Below are positions 27,472-36,681 of a stretch of DNA of 64,000 bases, in pieces (position 1 is the first letter of the stretch; each line of letters opens with the position of its first letter). Made by a program: the position numbers and the translations under genes. This stretch comes from an uncultured Helicobacteraceae bacterium. Its GTDB lineage: Bacteria; Campylobacterota; Campylobacteria; Campylobacterales; Helicobacteraceae. The notes beneath the pieces are model-generated. The model ran no database searches and was not told the DNA's origin. It saw only the letters and a list, made by a program, of their open reading frames with translations. Where the stretch lies: the NCBI GenBank assembly GCA_934668765.1, contig CAKUOH010000003.1, positions 1 through 64,000 on the forward strand, read 5' to 3'.

Positions 27472-28182
27472 ATGAATCACAATATGTTAATTGAAAATGC
27501 TGACATTATTTCGCTGTTTGTAATCGCGCTTGGCGCGTCATTTTCACATTGCTATGGAATGTGCGGAGGCATAGTTCTAGCGTATTCACAAGGTTTGCAG
27601 GGCAATTTTGGGCGCAAAATGCTAGGGCATTTACTCTATAATCTCGGGCGAATTACTACTTACACGCTTATAGGCGTGGCGTGTGCGTATCTTGGCGCGA
27701 AGTTTTCGGTGAATAATGCCACGCGTGGCGGGATTTTTATCATTGTGGGATTTTTGATGATTTTTTTTGGAATCGGCTATTTGTGGAAGCCAAAAATCCT
27801 CTTTTTTTTAGAGCCAAATATAGGCAATTTTGGGCTTTTTAAAAAATTATTTGGCTTTATAATAAAGCGCAAAAGCATTATTTCTGTGTATTTTTTGGGT
27901 ATTTTAAATGGCGCGATTCCTTGTGGAATCGTGTATTTTTTTGCGATGAATGCGGCGGTTATGGCAAGTAATTTGCGTGGTGTGGCGATGATTGCAAAAG
28001 GTGCGGAAATTATGCTAATTTTTGGCATAGCCACAATGATTCCTATGCTGCTTTTGGGCGCATTTAGTTCGATACTAACGCTTACAAAATTTAAGGGTGT
28101 GATTATGAAAATCTCTGCATTTTTGATTGTGCTTTTTGGAATCTATACGATTATGAAAGGCTTTGGGATTTTGTTTCGATGA
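27472..28182 (+). CDS. TauE/SafE-like membrane protein (COG2836 type) with Cys motifs
   Basis: 236 residues, six to seven helices. The N-terminal motif SHCYGMCGGIV and the mirrored GAIPCGIVYFF in the second half are typical for the UreH/DsbD-like group often found near cytochrome oxidase or copper maturation genes. The paired Cys suggest metal or thiol handling. Exact role unknown. It follows the LptF/G gene by 9 bases. Confidence 0.8.
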   Translation: MNHNMLIENADIISLFVIALGASFSHCYGMCGGIVLAYSQGLQGNFGRKMLGHLLYNLGRITTYTLIGVACAYLGAKFSVNNATRGGIFIIVGFLMIFFGIGYLWKPKILFFLEPNIGNFGLFKKLFGFIIKRKSIISVYFLGILNGAIPCGIVYFFAMNAAVMASNLRGVAMIAKGAEIMLIFGIATMIPMLLLGAFSSILTLTKFKGVIMKISAFLIVLFGIYTIMKGFGILFR

Positions 28183-28207
28183 GTTAAAAATGCTAACATT
28201 CTACGCC

Positions 28208-28285
28208 GTCATTGCGAGATGATTTATCGCCAAAGCAATCCAAAAAGCAATAAAAAATCAATTAGCGAAATATCCAAGCAATGAC
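28208..28285. repeat. Family A palindromic repeat
   Basis: GTCATTGCGAG...AAGCAATCC at one end and CAAGCAATGAC at the other; it lies between two convergent genes. Confidence 0.75.
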
Positions 28286-28292
28286 AATAAAA

Positions 28293-29318
28293 TCAAAACA
28301 TTATCTCTAATCGTAAAGAGCCATATTTATGATGTCCATTTTGTCCTTTAAAGCGCAGAGATTCATTGCTCCAAATATAGCCAAATGATAGATATTTCCA
28401 CCCAATCATCGCGCCAAATTCGATTTCATACAAAAAGCGATTGAGTTTCACGCCACTTTTGGGCGCGTTTTTGCCTGTGTTGCCCTCCACAAACATATCG
28501 CGCCCCACAATGCTACCATTTATCCCAAAAACCGCATAGATTTTTAGTCCGTCATCTACGATATTTTGGGCGAATCTTGATTTTAGCTTTTGCAATCCAA
28601 AGTCATTGCGTATTCCATAGCCCACGCGAAATCTTGCTCCCACATTTAGCGCAGTGTAGGCATTGCCAAGTGAGATTTGAAAATATGGCAAGACATCAAA
28701 AAAATCCTCAATAAACACCCACCGATAGATAAATCCATAATGTAAATTCACTAAAATTTCGCTTTTTAGTCCGTGATAATCCCAGCCTTTTGCCTCGCCA
28801 TTGTTTGTAAGCCTATGGACGCCATTTTGCACTTGCTTACCAAAGGCTTTTGGTCCCACTAGCCCAATATCAAGGCTAAATTGCTCCATAAAATCGCGCG
28901 TCCTGCTTAAAAAAGATAGATTCGCATATAGCCCCGCGCCAAACAAAATATCATCGCGCAAGGGCACTGCGCGGTCATTGTAATCATATTTTTTATCAGG
29001 CGTATATAGCTCTTGATTTAGCGAGATAGCAAAGCGCGTGAAATGCGTATCGTAGAGATGGGCGAATCCTGCGATTTTATTTATCCACGAATCTACTTCA
29101 AATTCAGGGCTAAGATAGCTTATAAAATGTCCTGCGGTGTAATATTCATCGCTTTTTATGAATGGCTCGAAATATGCGTCATTTTCGCTAACGATATTTA
29201 TGGCGTGGTTTTTGTTTGGGGCAAATTCGTTGGCGTGGGTAAGATTTGAAACAAAAAGAAACGCAAAAAATATTTTTGTAAAAATATTTATGTTGATTTG
29301 TGTTTTGGATTCGCGCAC
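28293..29318 (-). CDS. lpxR: LpxR-like lipid A 3'-O-deacylase (DUF2219 family) outer-membrane protein
   Basis: About 341 residues from a GTG at 29318. A signal peptide (FTKIFFAFLFVSNLTHA) is followed by NIVSENDAYFEPF and DEYYTAGHFISY, which match the active-site N-D and the T-region of LpxR. A His in QNGVHRL and a GW motif come later. The C-terminus ends in an aromatic residue (LEIMF), as in outer-membrane beta barrels. It removes the 3' acyloxyacyl chain of lipid A. The frame is open upstream to ATG 29456, but those 46 codons are repeat-derived and would put the signal peptide inside the protein. Confidence 0.8.
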   Translation of the reverse strand: MRESKTQININIFTKIFFAFLFVSNLTHANEFAPNKNHAINIVSENDAYFEPFIKSDEYYTAGHFISYLSPEFEVDSWINKIAGFAHLYDTHFTRFAISLNQELYTPDKKYDYNDRAVPLRDDILFGAGLYANLSFLSRTRDFMEQFSLDIGLVGPKAFGKQVQNGVHRLTNNGEAKGWDYHGLKSEILVNLHYGFIYRWVFIEDFFDVLPYFQISLGNAYTALNVGARFRVGYGIRNDFGLQKLKSRFAQNIVDDGLKIYAVFGINGSIVGRDMFVEGNTGKNAPKSGVKLNRFLYEIEFGAMIGWKYLSFGYIWSNESLRFKGQNGHHKYGSLRLEIMF

Positions 29319-29321
29319 TTT

Positions 29322-29455
29322 GGATTGCTTCGGCGATTCTGTTGAATCGCCTCGCAATGACGATTTTTTTGCAATTTGATTCGTGCAACGAATCACAATC
29401 GAAGTTTTATGCGAAAACGGCGCAAATCGCATACCCAAAGACGAATTGCTTTTCA
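29322..29455. repeat. Family A and B repeats at the lpxR-like 5' end
   Basis: 29322-29361 is a family A hairpin (GGATTGCTTC...CTCGCAATGAC). 29370-29455 holds GATTCGTGCAACGAATC and AAGTTTTATGCG...CAATTGC words that recur at 38540-38690 and in family B copies. The whole lies between the mltG stop and the likely lpxR start. Confidence 0.65.
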
Positions 29456-30400
29456 TTAGAAATTGCTCTTATGCTCTTTATAGGTTTTTGAAAATGTATG
29501 CTTCCCTGTGCTTCTATCGCGGACAAAGTAGAGATAATCCACGCTCGCAGGGCGAATCGTAGCCAAAATCGCATCTAAACTCGCGCTCCCCACAGGATAT
29601 GGCGGAATCCCACGATTTAGATAGGTATTATACACGCTCTTATCTTTGCGAATCCGCTCGGGCGTTACTTTTGAGTGCGAAAATTTGCCGTAATTTAGTG
29701 AGCCGTCCATTTGCAAGGGCATTTTTGCCTTTAATCGATTATAAATCACAGCGGAGACTAATGGCATTTCATCGATATTAGCGGCTTCTTTTTGCACGAT
29801 TGAGGCAATCGTTACGAAGTTAAACCACTGCTTTTCATCATATCGCCCCAAAATCTTAATCGCATTTTTTTTATGCTCCCGCATTGATTGAGAGATGAGA
29901 TGATTCATCAAATAGCGCGGACCGATTTCAAGCGGGACTTTGTAAGTATTTGGGTAAATTACGCCATCGGGATATTTGGCAAATTCATTATAAGCGTCCC
30001 AAAGGGCTTGTTTGTCTAACCCCAAAACTTCATTTATATGCTCGATAAAAAAGTGCATAGTCTCCCCGGGCAAAAGCGTGATAGTTTTTAGTGCGGCTTT
30101 GTTTGTGGTGAGCTGATAAAGAAAGCTACCTTTGGTAGTCGTGCGATTTATCGAATCACTTGGCGTAATCTCAATCCACCCACTTTGCGGATGCCCAAAA
30201 AAACGCAATAAAAATTTATCAAATCGATTTATATCTAAATTGTTTTTTTTAAAATGTGCTATAATTGCACTCACATCGCCTCTTGGCACATTTATGACGC
30301 TAGGATATGATGATTCCAAACTTAAATAATAAAAGATTGATATGAAAAAAAACGCCAAAGCATTAAAAAAAATATATAGTAAAGTCGCAATTTTACTCAT
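29456..30400 (-). CDS. mltG: MltG-type endolytic peptidoglycan transglycosylase
   Basis: 314 residues. One N-terminal membrane helix (ATLLYIFFNALAFFFISIF), a LysM-like region, then the YceG core: PDGVIYPNTYKV, the catalytic Glu in ASIVQKEA, LQMDGSLNYG, and YNTYLNRGIPPYPVGSASLDAI. It cleaves nascent glycan strands at the inner membrane. Its 5' end overlaps that of the divergent AsmA-like gene by 59 bases. Confidence 0.92.
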   Translation of the reverse strand: MSKIATLLYIFFNALAFFFISIFYYLSLESSYPSVINVPRGDVSAIIAHFKKNNLDINRFDKFLLRFFGHPQSGWIEITPSDSINRTTTKGSFLYQLTTNKAALKTITLLPGETMHFFIEHINEVLGLDKQALWDAYNEFAKYPDGVIYPNTYKVPLEIGPRYLMNHLISQSMREHKKNAIKILGRYDEKQWFNFVTIASIVQKEAANIDEMPLVSAVIYNRLKAKMPLQMDGSLNYGKFSHSKVTPERIRKDKSVYNTYLNRGIPPYPVGSASLDAILATIRPASVDYLYFVRDRSTGKHTFSKTYKEHKSNF

Positions 30401-33182
30401 TGTCGTGCTGTGCTGCTCCCTAATTTATAAAGTCCTTAGCGATGGATTCAAAATTGATAACATTTCAATCGCTAATGTAAAAATTAGCGGATTATATCTA
30501 AAATTAAACAAAAAACTAATTTTAGAAGTGAAAAATATCGACTTACGCGCATTTAAGCGCGAATCAAGCGAAATAAAGCCACCAAAAATTAGCGATATAA
30601 CGCAGATTGTGCGCTATGCGGTAGGATTGTCGTCATTTTTTGAGAGATTAAATTTGCCTTTGATTCAAACAAAAAATGAAAAATATTTCGTCCTTTTTGA
30701 TGGCGAATCTTTTAAAGTGGATATTCCCTACATTTTGGCGGACTTTTCGCTAAAAAACGAAGAAAGCGACATAATGCTAGATATAAAAACACTCAAAGTC
30801 AAGCAAGAGCAGCTTGATATAAAAGGGCGGATTTTGTATTTGGAGAGAGGTGGAATCTTTGCCTTTGACTTGGAATCTTATATAAACAATCGCAAGGATA
30901 ATATCATAAGCTATCAAGGCGAGACAAATTTCAAATATCTAAATGTAGTGCTTGATTCTACGCGCCTTGATTCGATTGACATTCTAGCACCCTACATAAA
31001 AATGCTTGATAGCAATGTCTATGAGTGGATGTATGAAAGGGCGGATTTTAGCGCGATAACGATAAAACGCGCCTATCTTTATACTAAAAGTTTGGATAAT
31101 ATCAACAAAGCAGTAAATGACAATCTTTATGCAAGTGGTGTGCTAGAAAATGTAGTTTTGAATTTTGATGATAATTTGCAAAATATCACTACGCCCGAAG
31201 TGGCGGTGATTTTTGATGGTGGCAAACTTAGCTTTTTGGTGCAAAATGCGGAATACGGAGCAAATCAAAAGGGCGAATTTGGCGAATCAAAAATGCGCGA
31301 ATCTAAAAAAGATTCAAGCGAATTTGGCGAATCAAAAAGCGATTCGCCCAAAAACGCCCAATCAAATATCACAAATCTTGCAAAACATACAAATCTAACT
31401 CAACCTAATGCAAATCGCCCCACAAAAATCTCCAAAGCCACCGTTGAATTAAGCGGTTTTCTCGCTCCACAGACACTTTTAAGCATAAAGCTAAATTTAA
31501 ATGGCGCACTTTTGGATTCTAATGTGTTAGAGATTTTAGAAAACTACGACATTGCTTTGCCACTGCGACAAATAGATGGCACAAATAGCGGAAATCTCAC
31601 GCTAAATATCTTGCTCCCCACAGGTAAAATAGAGACAAAAGCCACAGCAGAGGGCAATATCAACATAAAAAATTCGCTTATAAATATTGCAGGAATTGAT
31701 ACGCTTATAAAAAACGCGCTTATTGCAATTACGCCCGATTCAGTTAGCATAAACAAAGCGCAAGTGGAGATTAGCGACATACTAAAAGGACAAGCAAATG
31801 CCAAAATCGATACAAACGCACTTAAAATGGACTTGCAACTACAACCCAGCGTTTTTGCCATAAAAAGTGGCGATATGAAAATAATAGATTTTAGCGACAC
31901 TGCAATTAGTGCGACTATGGATTTTAGCGACAAGTTTAGTGCAAAAATCGCACCGCTTGATATGCGCGTAAATACAAACGAAAATGGCACAATCATAATC
32001 GGCGCAAATCTCGCTAAACTCGTGCCTTACGCACCGATTTTAAATCTGCTTGATATGAAAAATGGCTTTATTGCGTTAAAAATCCCGCAAAATGGCGAAT
32101 CGCTTTTATTAAACGCAAAGATTGACAATCTCAACTATCCGCTTTATTATCTAAACAAAAATCGCGTAACCACGCTACAAATTGATGGCAAAATCAGCGA
32201 TAATGAGCTAAATTTTAGCGATAAGGCAAATAAGATTGACTTAAAAATCGCGCTTGATGACAATGACATTGATTTAAAAATAAATGATAAATTTATAAAT
32301 ATTGATGAATTGCTTGATTCGCAAATCCCACTTTTTGCAAGTATGCGCAAAGATTCGCCAAACGATTCGCACAAAAATACCACCACAAATTTGCTAATCA
32401 ATGGCGAAAATCTCGCATTTGGGCTTTTTGGCTATGATGTTCCTTTTGATGAATCTATGCTAAAACTCACCAAAAATGGCTTTATTGCAAATGGCAAAAA
32501 TAAAAATGGCATCGCTAATATTATCCTTGATAGCGGGACTTTGAGCGTTGAAGCAAATAATTTTAACGCGGATTTTGTAAATGCCGTGTTTAAAAAGGAC
32601 ATTGTGGATGGCGGGACTTTTGGCGTATTTGGAATCTACCGCGACAAGCGATTCGTAGGCGATATAAGCGCGTTTGATACAAGCGTCAAAGAAATGGCGA
32701 CTTTGCAAAATATTTTGACATTTATTGACGCGATTCCGTCCTTGGTGGTGTTTAAACTGCCCGGTTTTAGTGCAAGTGGCTATGAAGTGGAGGAAGCAAA
32801 GGTGCGCGTGGGGATTGATAGTGATTTCGTGGCGATTGAAAATATCGATATTAACGGCAGTTCGGTTGATATTACGGGTAATGGCGTAGTGGATTTGAAA
32901 ACGCAGGAATTAAATGTGCGATTAGAGCTATCCACGATAAAATCTTTGAGTTCGATTCTAAATAAAATCCCTATCATAGGCTTTTTGCTACTTGGCGAAG
33001 ATGGCAAAATCACTACGGATTTAACCATTACAGGGACGCTTGAATCGCCAAAGACGGAGATTTCGCTTTTAGAAGACGCCGCAAAAACTCCGCTAAATAT
33101 CCTAAAACGCGTCTTTTCGCCATTCCAAATCTTAATAGATGAATTACAAAAGGAAAACAAAAAACGGCGCGGAGCTAGGTAA
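30342..33182 (+). CDS. AsmA/YhdP-like large envelope protein
   Basis: 946 residues. An N-terminal helix (VAILLIVVLCCSLIYKV) is followed by a long run of beta-rich, amphipathic repeats and an AsmA-like C-terminal part (VVDLKTQELNVRLELSTIKS, GKITTDLTITGTLESPK). This is the architecture of AsmA/YhdP/TamB proteins, thought to move phospholipid between membranes. About residues 300-365 are a Ser/Glu/Lys/Asn-rich linker made of GAATC words. Promoter and start overlap mltG on the other strand; the Shine-Dalgarno is weak. Confidence 0.82.
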   Translation: MKKNAKALKKIYSKVAILLIVVLCCSLIYKVLSDGFKIDNISIANVKISGLYLKLNKKLILEVKNIDLRAFKRESSEIKPPKISDITQIVRYAVGLSSFFERLNLPLIQTKNEKYFVLFDGESFKVDIPYILADFSLKNEESDIMLDIKTLKVKQEQLDIKGRILYLERGGIFAFDLESYINNRKDNIISYQGETNFKYLNVVLDSTRLDSIDILAPYIKMLDSNVYEWMYERADFSAITIKRAYLYTKSLDNINKAVNDNLYASGVLENVVLNFDDNLQNITTPEVAVIFDGGKLSFLVQNAEYGANQKGEFGESKMRESKKDSSEFGESKSDSPKNAQSNITNLAKHTNLTQPNANRPTKISKATVELSGFLAPQTLLSIKLNLNGALLDSNVLEILENYDIALPLRQIDGTNSGNLTLNILLPTGKIETKATAEGNINIKNSLINIAGIDTLIKNALIAITPDSVSINKAQVEISDILKGQANAKIDTNALKMDLQLQPSVFAIKSGDMKIIDFSDTAISATMDFSDKFSAKIAPLDMRVNTNENGTIIIGANLAKLVPYAPILNLLDMKNGFIALKIPQNGESLLLNAKIDNLNYPLYYLNKNRVTTLQIDGKISDNELNFSDKANKIDLKIALDDNDIDLKINDKFINIDELLDSQIPLFASMRKDSPNDSHKNTTTNLLINGENLAFGLFGYDVPFDESMLKLTKNGFIANGKNKNGIANIILDSGTLSVEANNFNADFVNAVFKKDIVDGGTFGVFGIYRDKRFVGDISAFDTSVKEMATLQNILTFIDAIPSLVVFKLPGFSASGYEVEEAKVRVGIDSDFVAIENIDINGSSVDITGNGVVDLKTQELNVRLELSTIKSLSSILNKIPIIGFLLLGEDGKITTDLTITGTLESPKTEISLLEDAAKTPLNILKRVFSPFQILIDELQKENKKRRGAR

Positions 33183-33202
33183 GGATAAATCGCAAATATT
33201 TC

Positions 33203-33306
33203 GTCATTGCAAGCAAGCAAAGCAATCCACGAATCCCACGCCCTCATTGCGAAAGTTATGCTTTTTTGTCATTGCGAGTCCTTGCGATAGCAAGGCGAAG
33301 CAATCC
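33203..33306. repeat. Tandem family A palindromic repeats
   Basis: Two copies: GTCATTGCAAG...AGCAATCC and GTCATTGCGAGTCC...GAAGCAATCC, between the AsmA-like gene and the convergent pseudouridine synthase gene. The rest of the 33183-33463 gap holds no supported gene. Confidence 0.75.
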
Positions 33307-33463
33307 ACAAATCATTTTTTTATAGATTACCACAATTTTGCCACGCAAAATAAAAAAGCATTTTTTATACGCGCCCTATTTTTAGCATATCACGCCCATT
33401 TATGAATCGCTTAAAAATGCAGAACGCAGGATTTGGCATTGGCGCAAAGAGATTTTAAAAAAG

Positions 33464-34498
33464 TTAAAATCCATTTTTGGAGCAAATCAAAAATTCATTG
33501 TCATTGTAAGCAAAGCGCAAACTTTGGGCGTGTAACATTAGGCGATTTGCCCCAAATATTTGCGTTCGCACTTCGCTACTAATTTTGCCGTCCAAAAAAT
33601 CCCGCGCATTTTTATCCTCCACACCATACAAGGTTTCGCCCAAAATTCTATGCCCGATATGCGCCAAATGGGCGCGAATCTGATGCGTCCTGCCCGTTTT
33701 TGGCATAACTTTTAAGTGCGTGATATTTCGCGCCGAATCGTAATGCAAAATTTTTATCGCGCTTTGAGCGAATCTGCCATTTTTATCAATGATTGAGCGA
33801 ATGCCTAAATCCGTGCCTTTTTGCCCCTCTTTTAGTGGCAAATCGATGATAAAATCCATTTCGTCATTGCGAGACTTTTGCAAAAAGTCGTGGCAATCCG
33901 CAGGATTTACGAGTGAAGCGAAGTAATCATCCATTTGATTTTGTGTGTATTGCTTTGATTTACTGCGTAAATTGCGCAATGACGATTCGCCAAATTTTTG
34001 CGCTAAATTGTCAATATCGATTCGTCCAAAAACCACCGCAAGGTAGGTTTTTTCCACTTCGCGCATTTCAAAACGCCGCTTTAACACAACTTCACTTTTT
34101 TTATTTTTTGAAACAAGCACAAGCCCACTAGTCTCGCTATCAAGGCGATTTATGGGATTTGCATTTGCACCCAAATAAAAGCGAATACTATCAAGCAAAC
34201 TTGCGTGAGAAAATCGCCCCTTTGGGTGGCTCAAAAGTCCCGCAGGTTTGTCAAAGGCTGCAAAATCTGGCGTTTCAAAAATGGGCTTTATCTCTGTCGC
34301 CTCTGCCCTAAAATAATTTACAATCACTTCGCCACTCAAAAATCCCGCTTTTTGGCTAAATGTCGCACCATTACACTCAACTCTGCCTTTGTCAATCATC
34401 TTTTGCGCTTCTTTGTGCGTGATTTTTAGCGTTTGTTGCAAGAAAATTGTCGCCTTTTTGGGCGAATCTAGCGTGAATCTTTCGCGGACAAAGGGCAT
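33464..34498 (-). CDS. RluA/RluD family RNA pseudouridine synthase with in-frame repeat insertion
   Basis: 344 residues. An S4-like N-terminal domain (residues 20-65) is followed by the RluA core: FAAFDKPAGLLSHP, NRLDSETSGLVLVSKN with the catalytic Asp, KTYLAVVFG, and GRTHQIRAHLAHIGHRILGE. Between KTYLAVVFG and IDLPLKEG about 40 residues (about 172-213) derive from a family A repeat at 33863-33983, where relatives have a short loop. RNA target not certain. Start overlaps the rdgB stop by one base. Confidence 0.88.
   Translation of the reverse strand: MPFVRERFTLDSPKKATIFLQQTLKITHKEAQKMIDKGRVECNGATFSQKAGFLSGEVIVNYFRAEATEIKPIFETPDFAAFDKPAGLLSHPKGRFSHASLLDSIRFYLGANANPINRLDSETSGLVLVSKNKKSEVVLKRRFEMREVEKTYLAVVFGRIDIDNLAQKFGESSLRNLRSKSKQYTQNQMDDYFASLVNPADCHDFLQKSRNDEMDFIIDLPLKEGQKGTDLGIRSIIDKNGRFAQSAIKILHYDSARNITHLKVMPKTGRTHQIRAHLAHIGHRILGETLYGVEDKNARDFLDGKISSEVRTQIFGANRLMLHAQSLRFAYNDNEFLICSKNGF
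33863..33983. repeat. Family A palindromic repeat inside the pseudouridine synthase gene
   Basis: GTCATTGCGAGACTTTTGC...GTGGCAATCC and, reversed, GATTGC-like...TTGCGCAATGAC frame a 121-base element. It is translated without stop in the gene frame. Confidence 0.8.
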
Positions 34499-35214
34499 TA
34501 TTTTAGCAGTAATCGCATTAAATCTAGCGCGTTTTTGCGATGTGAAAGTGTATTTTTGATTTCGCTTGACAGCTCGCCTAGCGTCTTTTGAGAGCCATTT
34601 GGCATAAAAATCGGGTCATAGCCAAAGCCATTGTCTCCGCGAACTTCGCAAATGACTTTGCCATTTAAAAAGCCGTGAGTGGTGAGAATTTGTGCATTGC
34701 CTTGTTTTGTCGAATCTGCGGAATGATTACCTAAGAACGAATTACCTACCTTGTAACACGCTACACACGACACAAAATGCGCCTTTGATTCGCTTAAACT
34801 TTGTGCTTGTAATTCACTAATCAAACGCGTAATATTGTCCTTATCGCTTGAATCCGCGCTATGAATCGCCTCCAAAGATTCGCCGTTTTTTAGTGGGGGC
34901 AAATTCGCAAATCTAGCCGAAAAAATATTTGGCAAATTATCTAGCGATTCCACGCAAATCCCGCTATCTTCAGCCATTAAGACAATCTTTTCGCTATTTA
35001 TTTCGCACAATTTTTCATTTGAATCTAATTGCGATTCAAATGCACCTTTTATCGCATTTAATTTGATTTTCGCATTTTCAGCAAAACTTTTGCCATATTC
35101 TACCACTTCAAAAGCGTCCATAACATCCGTGTAGATTCGCACTTTTGCATTTGTAAAAATCGCTTCAATCTCTTTTGCTTTGTGGCGATTTCCGCTAAAA
35201 AATATAATTGTCAT
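34498..35214 (-). CDS. rdgB: XTP/dITP pyrophosphatase (RdgB/HAM1)
   Basis: 238 residues, longer than the usual 190-205. FSGNRHKAKEIEAIF at the start, SFAENAKIKLNA, VLMAEDSGICVE, FSARFA, and GDNGFGYDPIF with LSSEIKNTLSHR are all conserved. It removes non-canonical purine nucleotides. Extra residues come from GATTCG-rich linkers and from a repeat-encoded stretch (about 34697-34753, VGNSFLGNHSADS) close to one in HypF. Divergent from the MFS gene. Confidence 0.92.
   Translation of the reverse strand: MTIIFFSGNRHKAKEIEAIFTNAKVRIYTDVMDAFEVVEYGKSFAENAKIKLNAIKGAFESQLDSNEKLCEINSEKIVLMAEDSGICVESLDNLPNIFSARFANLPPLKNGESLEAIHSADSSDKDNITRLISELQAQSLSESKAHFVSCVACYKVGNSFLGNHSADSTKQGNAQILTTHGFLNGKVICEVRGDNGFGYDPIFMPNGSQKTLGELSSEIKNTLSHRKNALDLMRLLLK
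34697..34753. repeat. Family C repeat inside rdgB (AATTCGTTCT...ATTCCGCAGA core)
   Basis: On the minus strand GGTAATTCGTTCTTAGGTAATCATTCCGCAG is almost the same as the element at 54440-54475 in hypF, and a worn copy lies at 38660-38690. In both genes it reads in the same frame as GNSF-x-G-x-HSAD. Confidence 0.7.
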
Positions 35215-35304
35215 AAGCTAATCCTAAAAAATTCAAAAATTTTTTGTAAAATTATGCGATTAAAATTATTAAATTTTTACACTCAAATTTCACGGGAGAT
35301 AAAA

Positions 35305-36675
35305 ATGTTTAAAATCACCGCTGCACTCGCATTTATCGCAGGATTTCGCTTTTTTGGATTATTTGTAGTGATGCCGACTTTGGCACTTTATCTTACCACG
35401 CTCTCCGTAAATGACGGCATATTAAGCGTATTGCAGGGTTTTGGTATAAGCAAAATGACGCTCTTTGGCTTTGCAATCAGCGCGTATGCCATTAGTCAAA
35501 TCGCCTTTCAAGTGCCTTTTGGCATTTTGGGCGATAAATATTCTAAACGCGCCGTAATTACCTTTGGGCTGGTGATTTTTGCGCTTGGCTCACTTATCTG
35601 CGCTTTTGCTACAAGTATTGAAATGATGATTGTAGGGCGAATCTTGCAAGGCTCTGGAGCGATTGGGAGCGTGATTAGCGCGAAAATCACAGATTTAATC
35701 CCCGAAGAAAAGCGTGGCTCTGCAATGGCATTTATGGGAATTTGCATTTTTATTAGCTTTATTGTGGCGATGATTGTAGGACCGCTTGTAGGCGCGTCCT
35801 TTGGCACAAATAAGCTATTTTTACTAACGGCATTTTTAGCGATTTTGGTAATAATCCCACTTTGGACTATTGTCCCAAAAGCTCCGCATTTGGAGTATTT
35901 CGGAGGCGATTCGCAAAGCTATTTCAAACTTTTTGCAAACAAAAATCTTGTGATTTTAAATGTGAGCGTGGCGGTGCAAAAATTTTTAATGACTTTTGTC
36001 TTTGTGCTAATTCCTATCGTGCTGGTGCGACATTTAGGAATGGCGGAGGGCAAAATTTGGATAGTTTTCACGCTCTCTGCGATAGCTGGGCTATTTTCGA
36101 TTGCGCCAAGTATGATAATTAGTGAGCGCAAAAAACTGCCAAAAGAAATGCTACTGCTTTCAATCGCGCTTTTTGGCGTGGCATTCACGCTAATGGGCTT
36201 TGGCGATAGCAATAAATCGCTAGTGCCTTACACGCTTGGCGTAGTGGTGTTTTTCTGTGCATTTTGCATATCTGAGCCCATTTTGCAAAATTTAGCCTCC
36301 AAATACCCCAAAATGCGCGAAAAAAGTTTGTCGCTAGGAATCTTTACGACATTTGGATTTATCGGCTCATTTTTGGGTGGAATTATCGCAGGATACACTT
36401 ATGAAGCCACATTCGCAAAAATCGAATACATTGTAGCAGTTGCGATGATAGCGTGGTTTGTGCTAATGTTTGCACTAAAAAATCCAAGGGCGCAGGAAAA
36501 TTTGTATTTGAAATTAGATTCGGGTGCAGATTCGCACTTTAAATCAATCGCTGAAATAAACGCGATTGATGGCGTAATAGAATCCTATATAAACAACAAC
36601 GAAAATCTTTTGATTGTGAAGTTTGATAATACGATGATTAACAAAGAAGCGGCTGAAAAAGCAGTGCGAATCTAG
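35305..36675 (+). CDS. MFS transporter
   Basis: About 456 residues. Twelve helices, the MFS loop motif GDKYSKRAVITFG between helices 2 and 3, and GRILQGSGAIGSV in helix 4. The C-terminal 50 residues (SHFKSIAEINAIDGV...) form a small soluble domain with alpha/beta pattern, as seen in YceL/YajR-like exporters. Start 35305 is set by GGGAG; the longer frame to 35182 would overlap rdgB. Substrate unknown. Confidence 0.88.
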   Translation: MFKITAALAFIAGFRFFGLFVVMPTLALYLTTLSVNDGILSVLQGFGISKMTLFGFAISAYAISQIAFQVPFGILGDKYSKRAVITFGLVIFALGSLICAFATSIEMMIVGRILQGSGAIGSVISAKITDLIPEEKRGSAMAFMGICIFISFIVAMIVGPLVGASFGTNKLFLLTAFLAILVIIPLWTIVPKAPHLEYFGGDSQSYFKLFANKNLVILNVSVAVQKFLMTFVFVLIPIVLVRHLGMAEGKIWIVFTLSAIAGLFSIAPSMIISERKKLPKEMLLLSIALFGVAFTLMGFGDSNKSLVPYTLGVVVFFCAFCISEPILQNLASKYPKMREKSLSLGIFTTFGFIGSFLGGIIAGYTYEATFAKIEYIVAVAMIAWFVLMFALKNPRAQENLYLKLDSGADSHFKSIAEINAIDGVIESYINNNENLLIVKFDNTMINKEAAEKAVRI

Positions 36676-36681
36676 GCGAAT

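Noticed and set aside
33139..33405. 88-codon ORF after the AsmA-like gene
   Set aside because: Overlaps that gene's end in another frame and then runs through tandem family A repeats.
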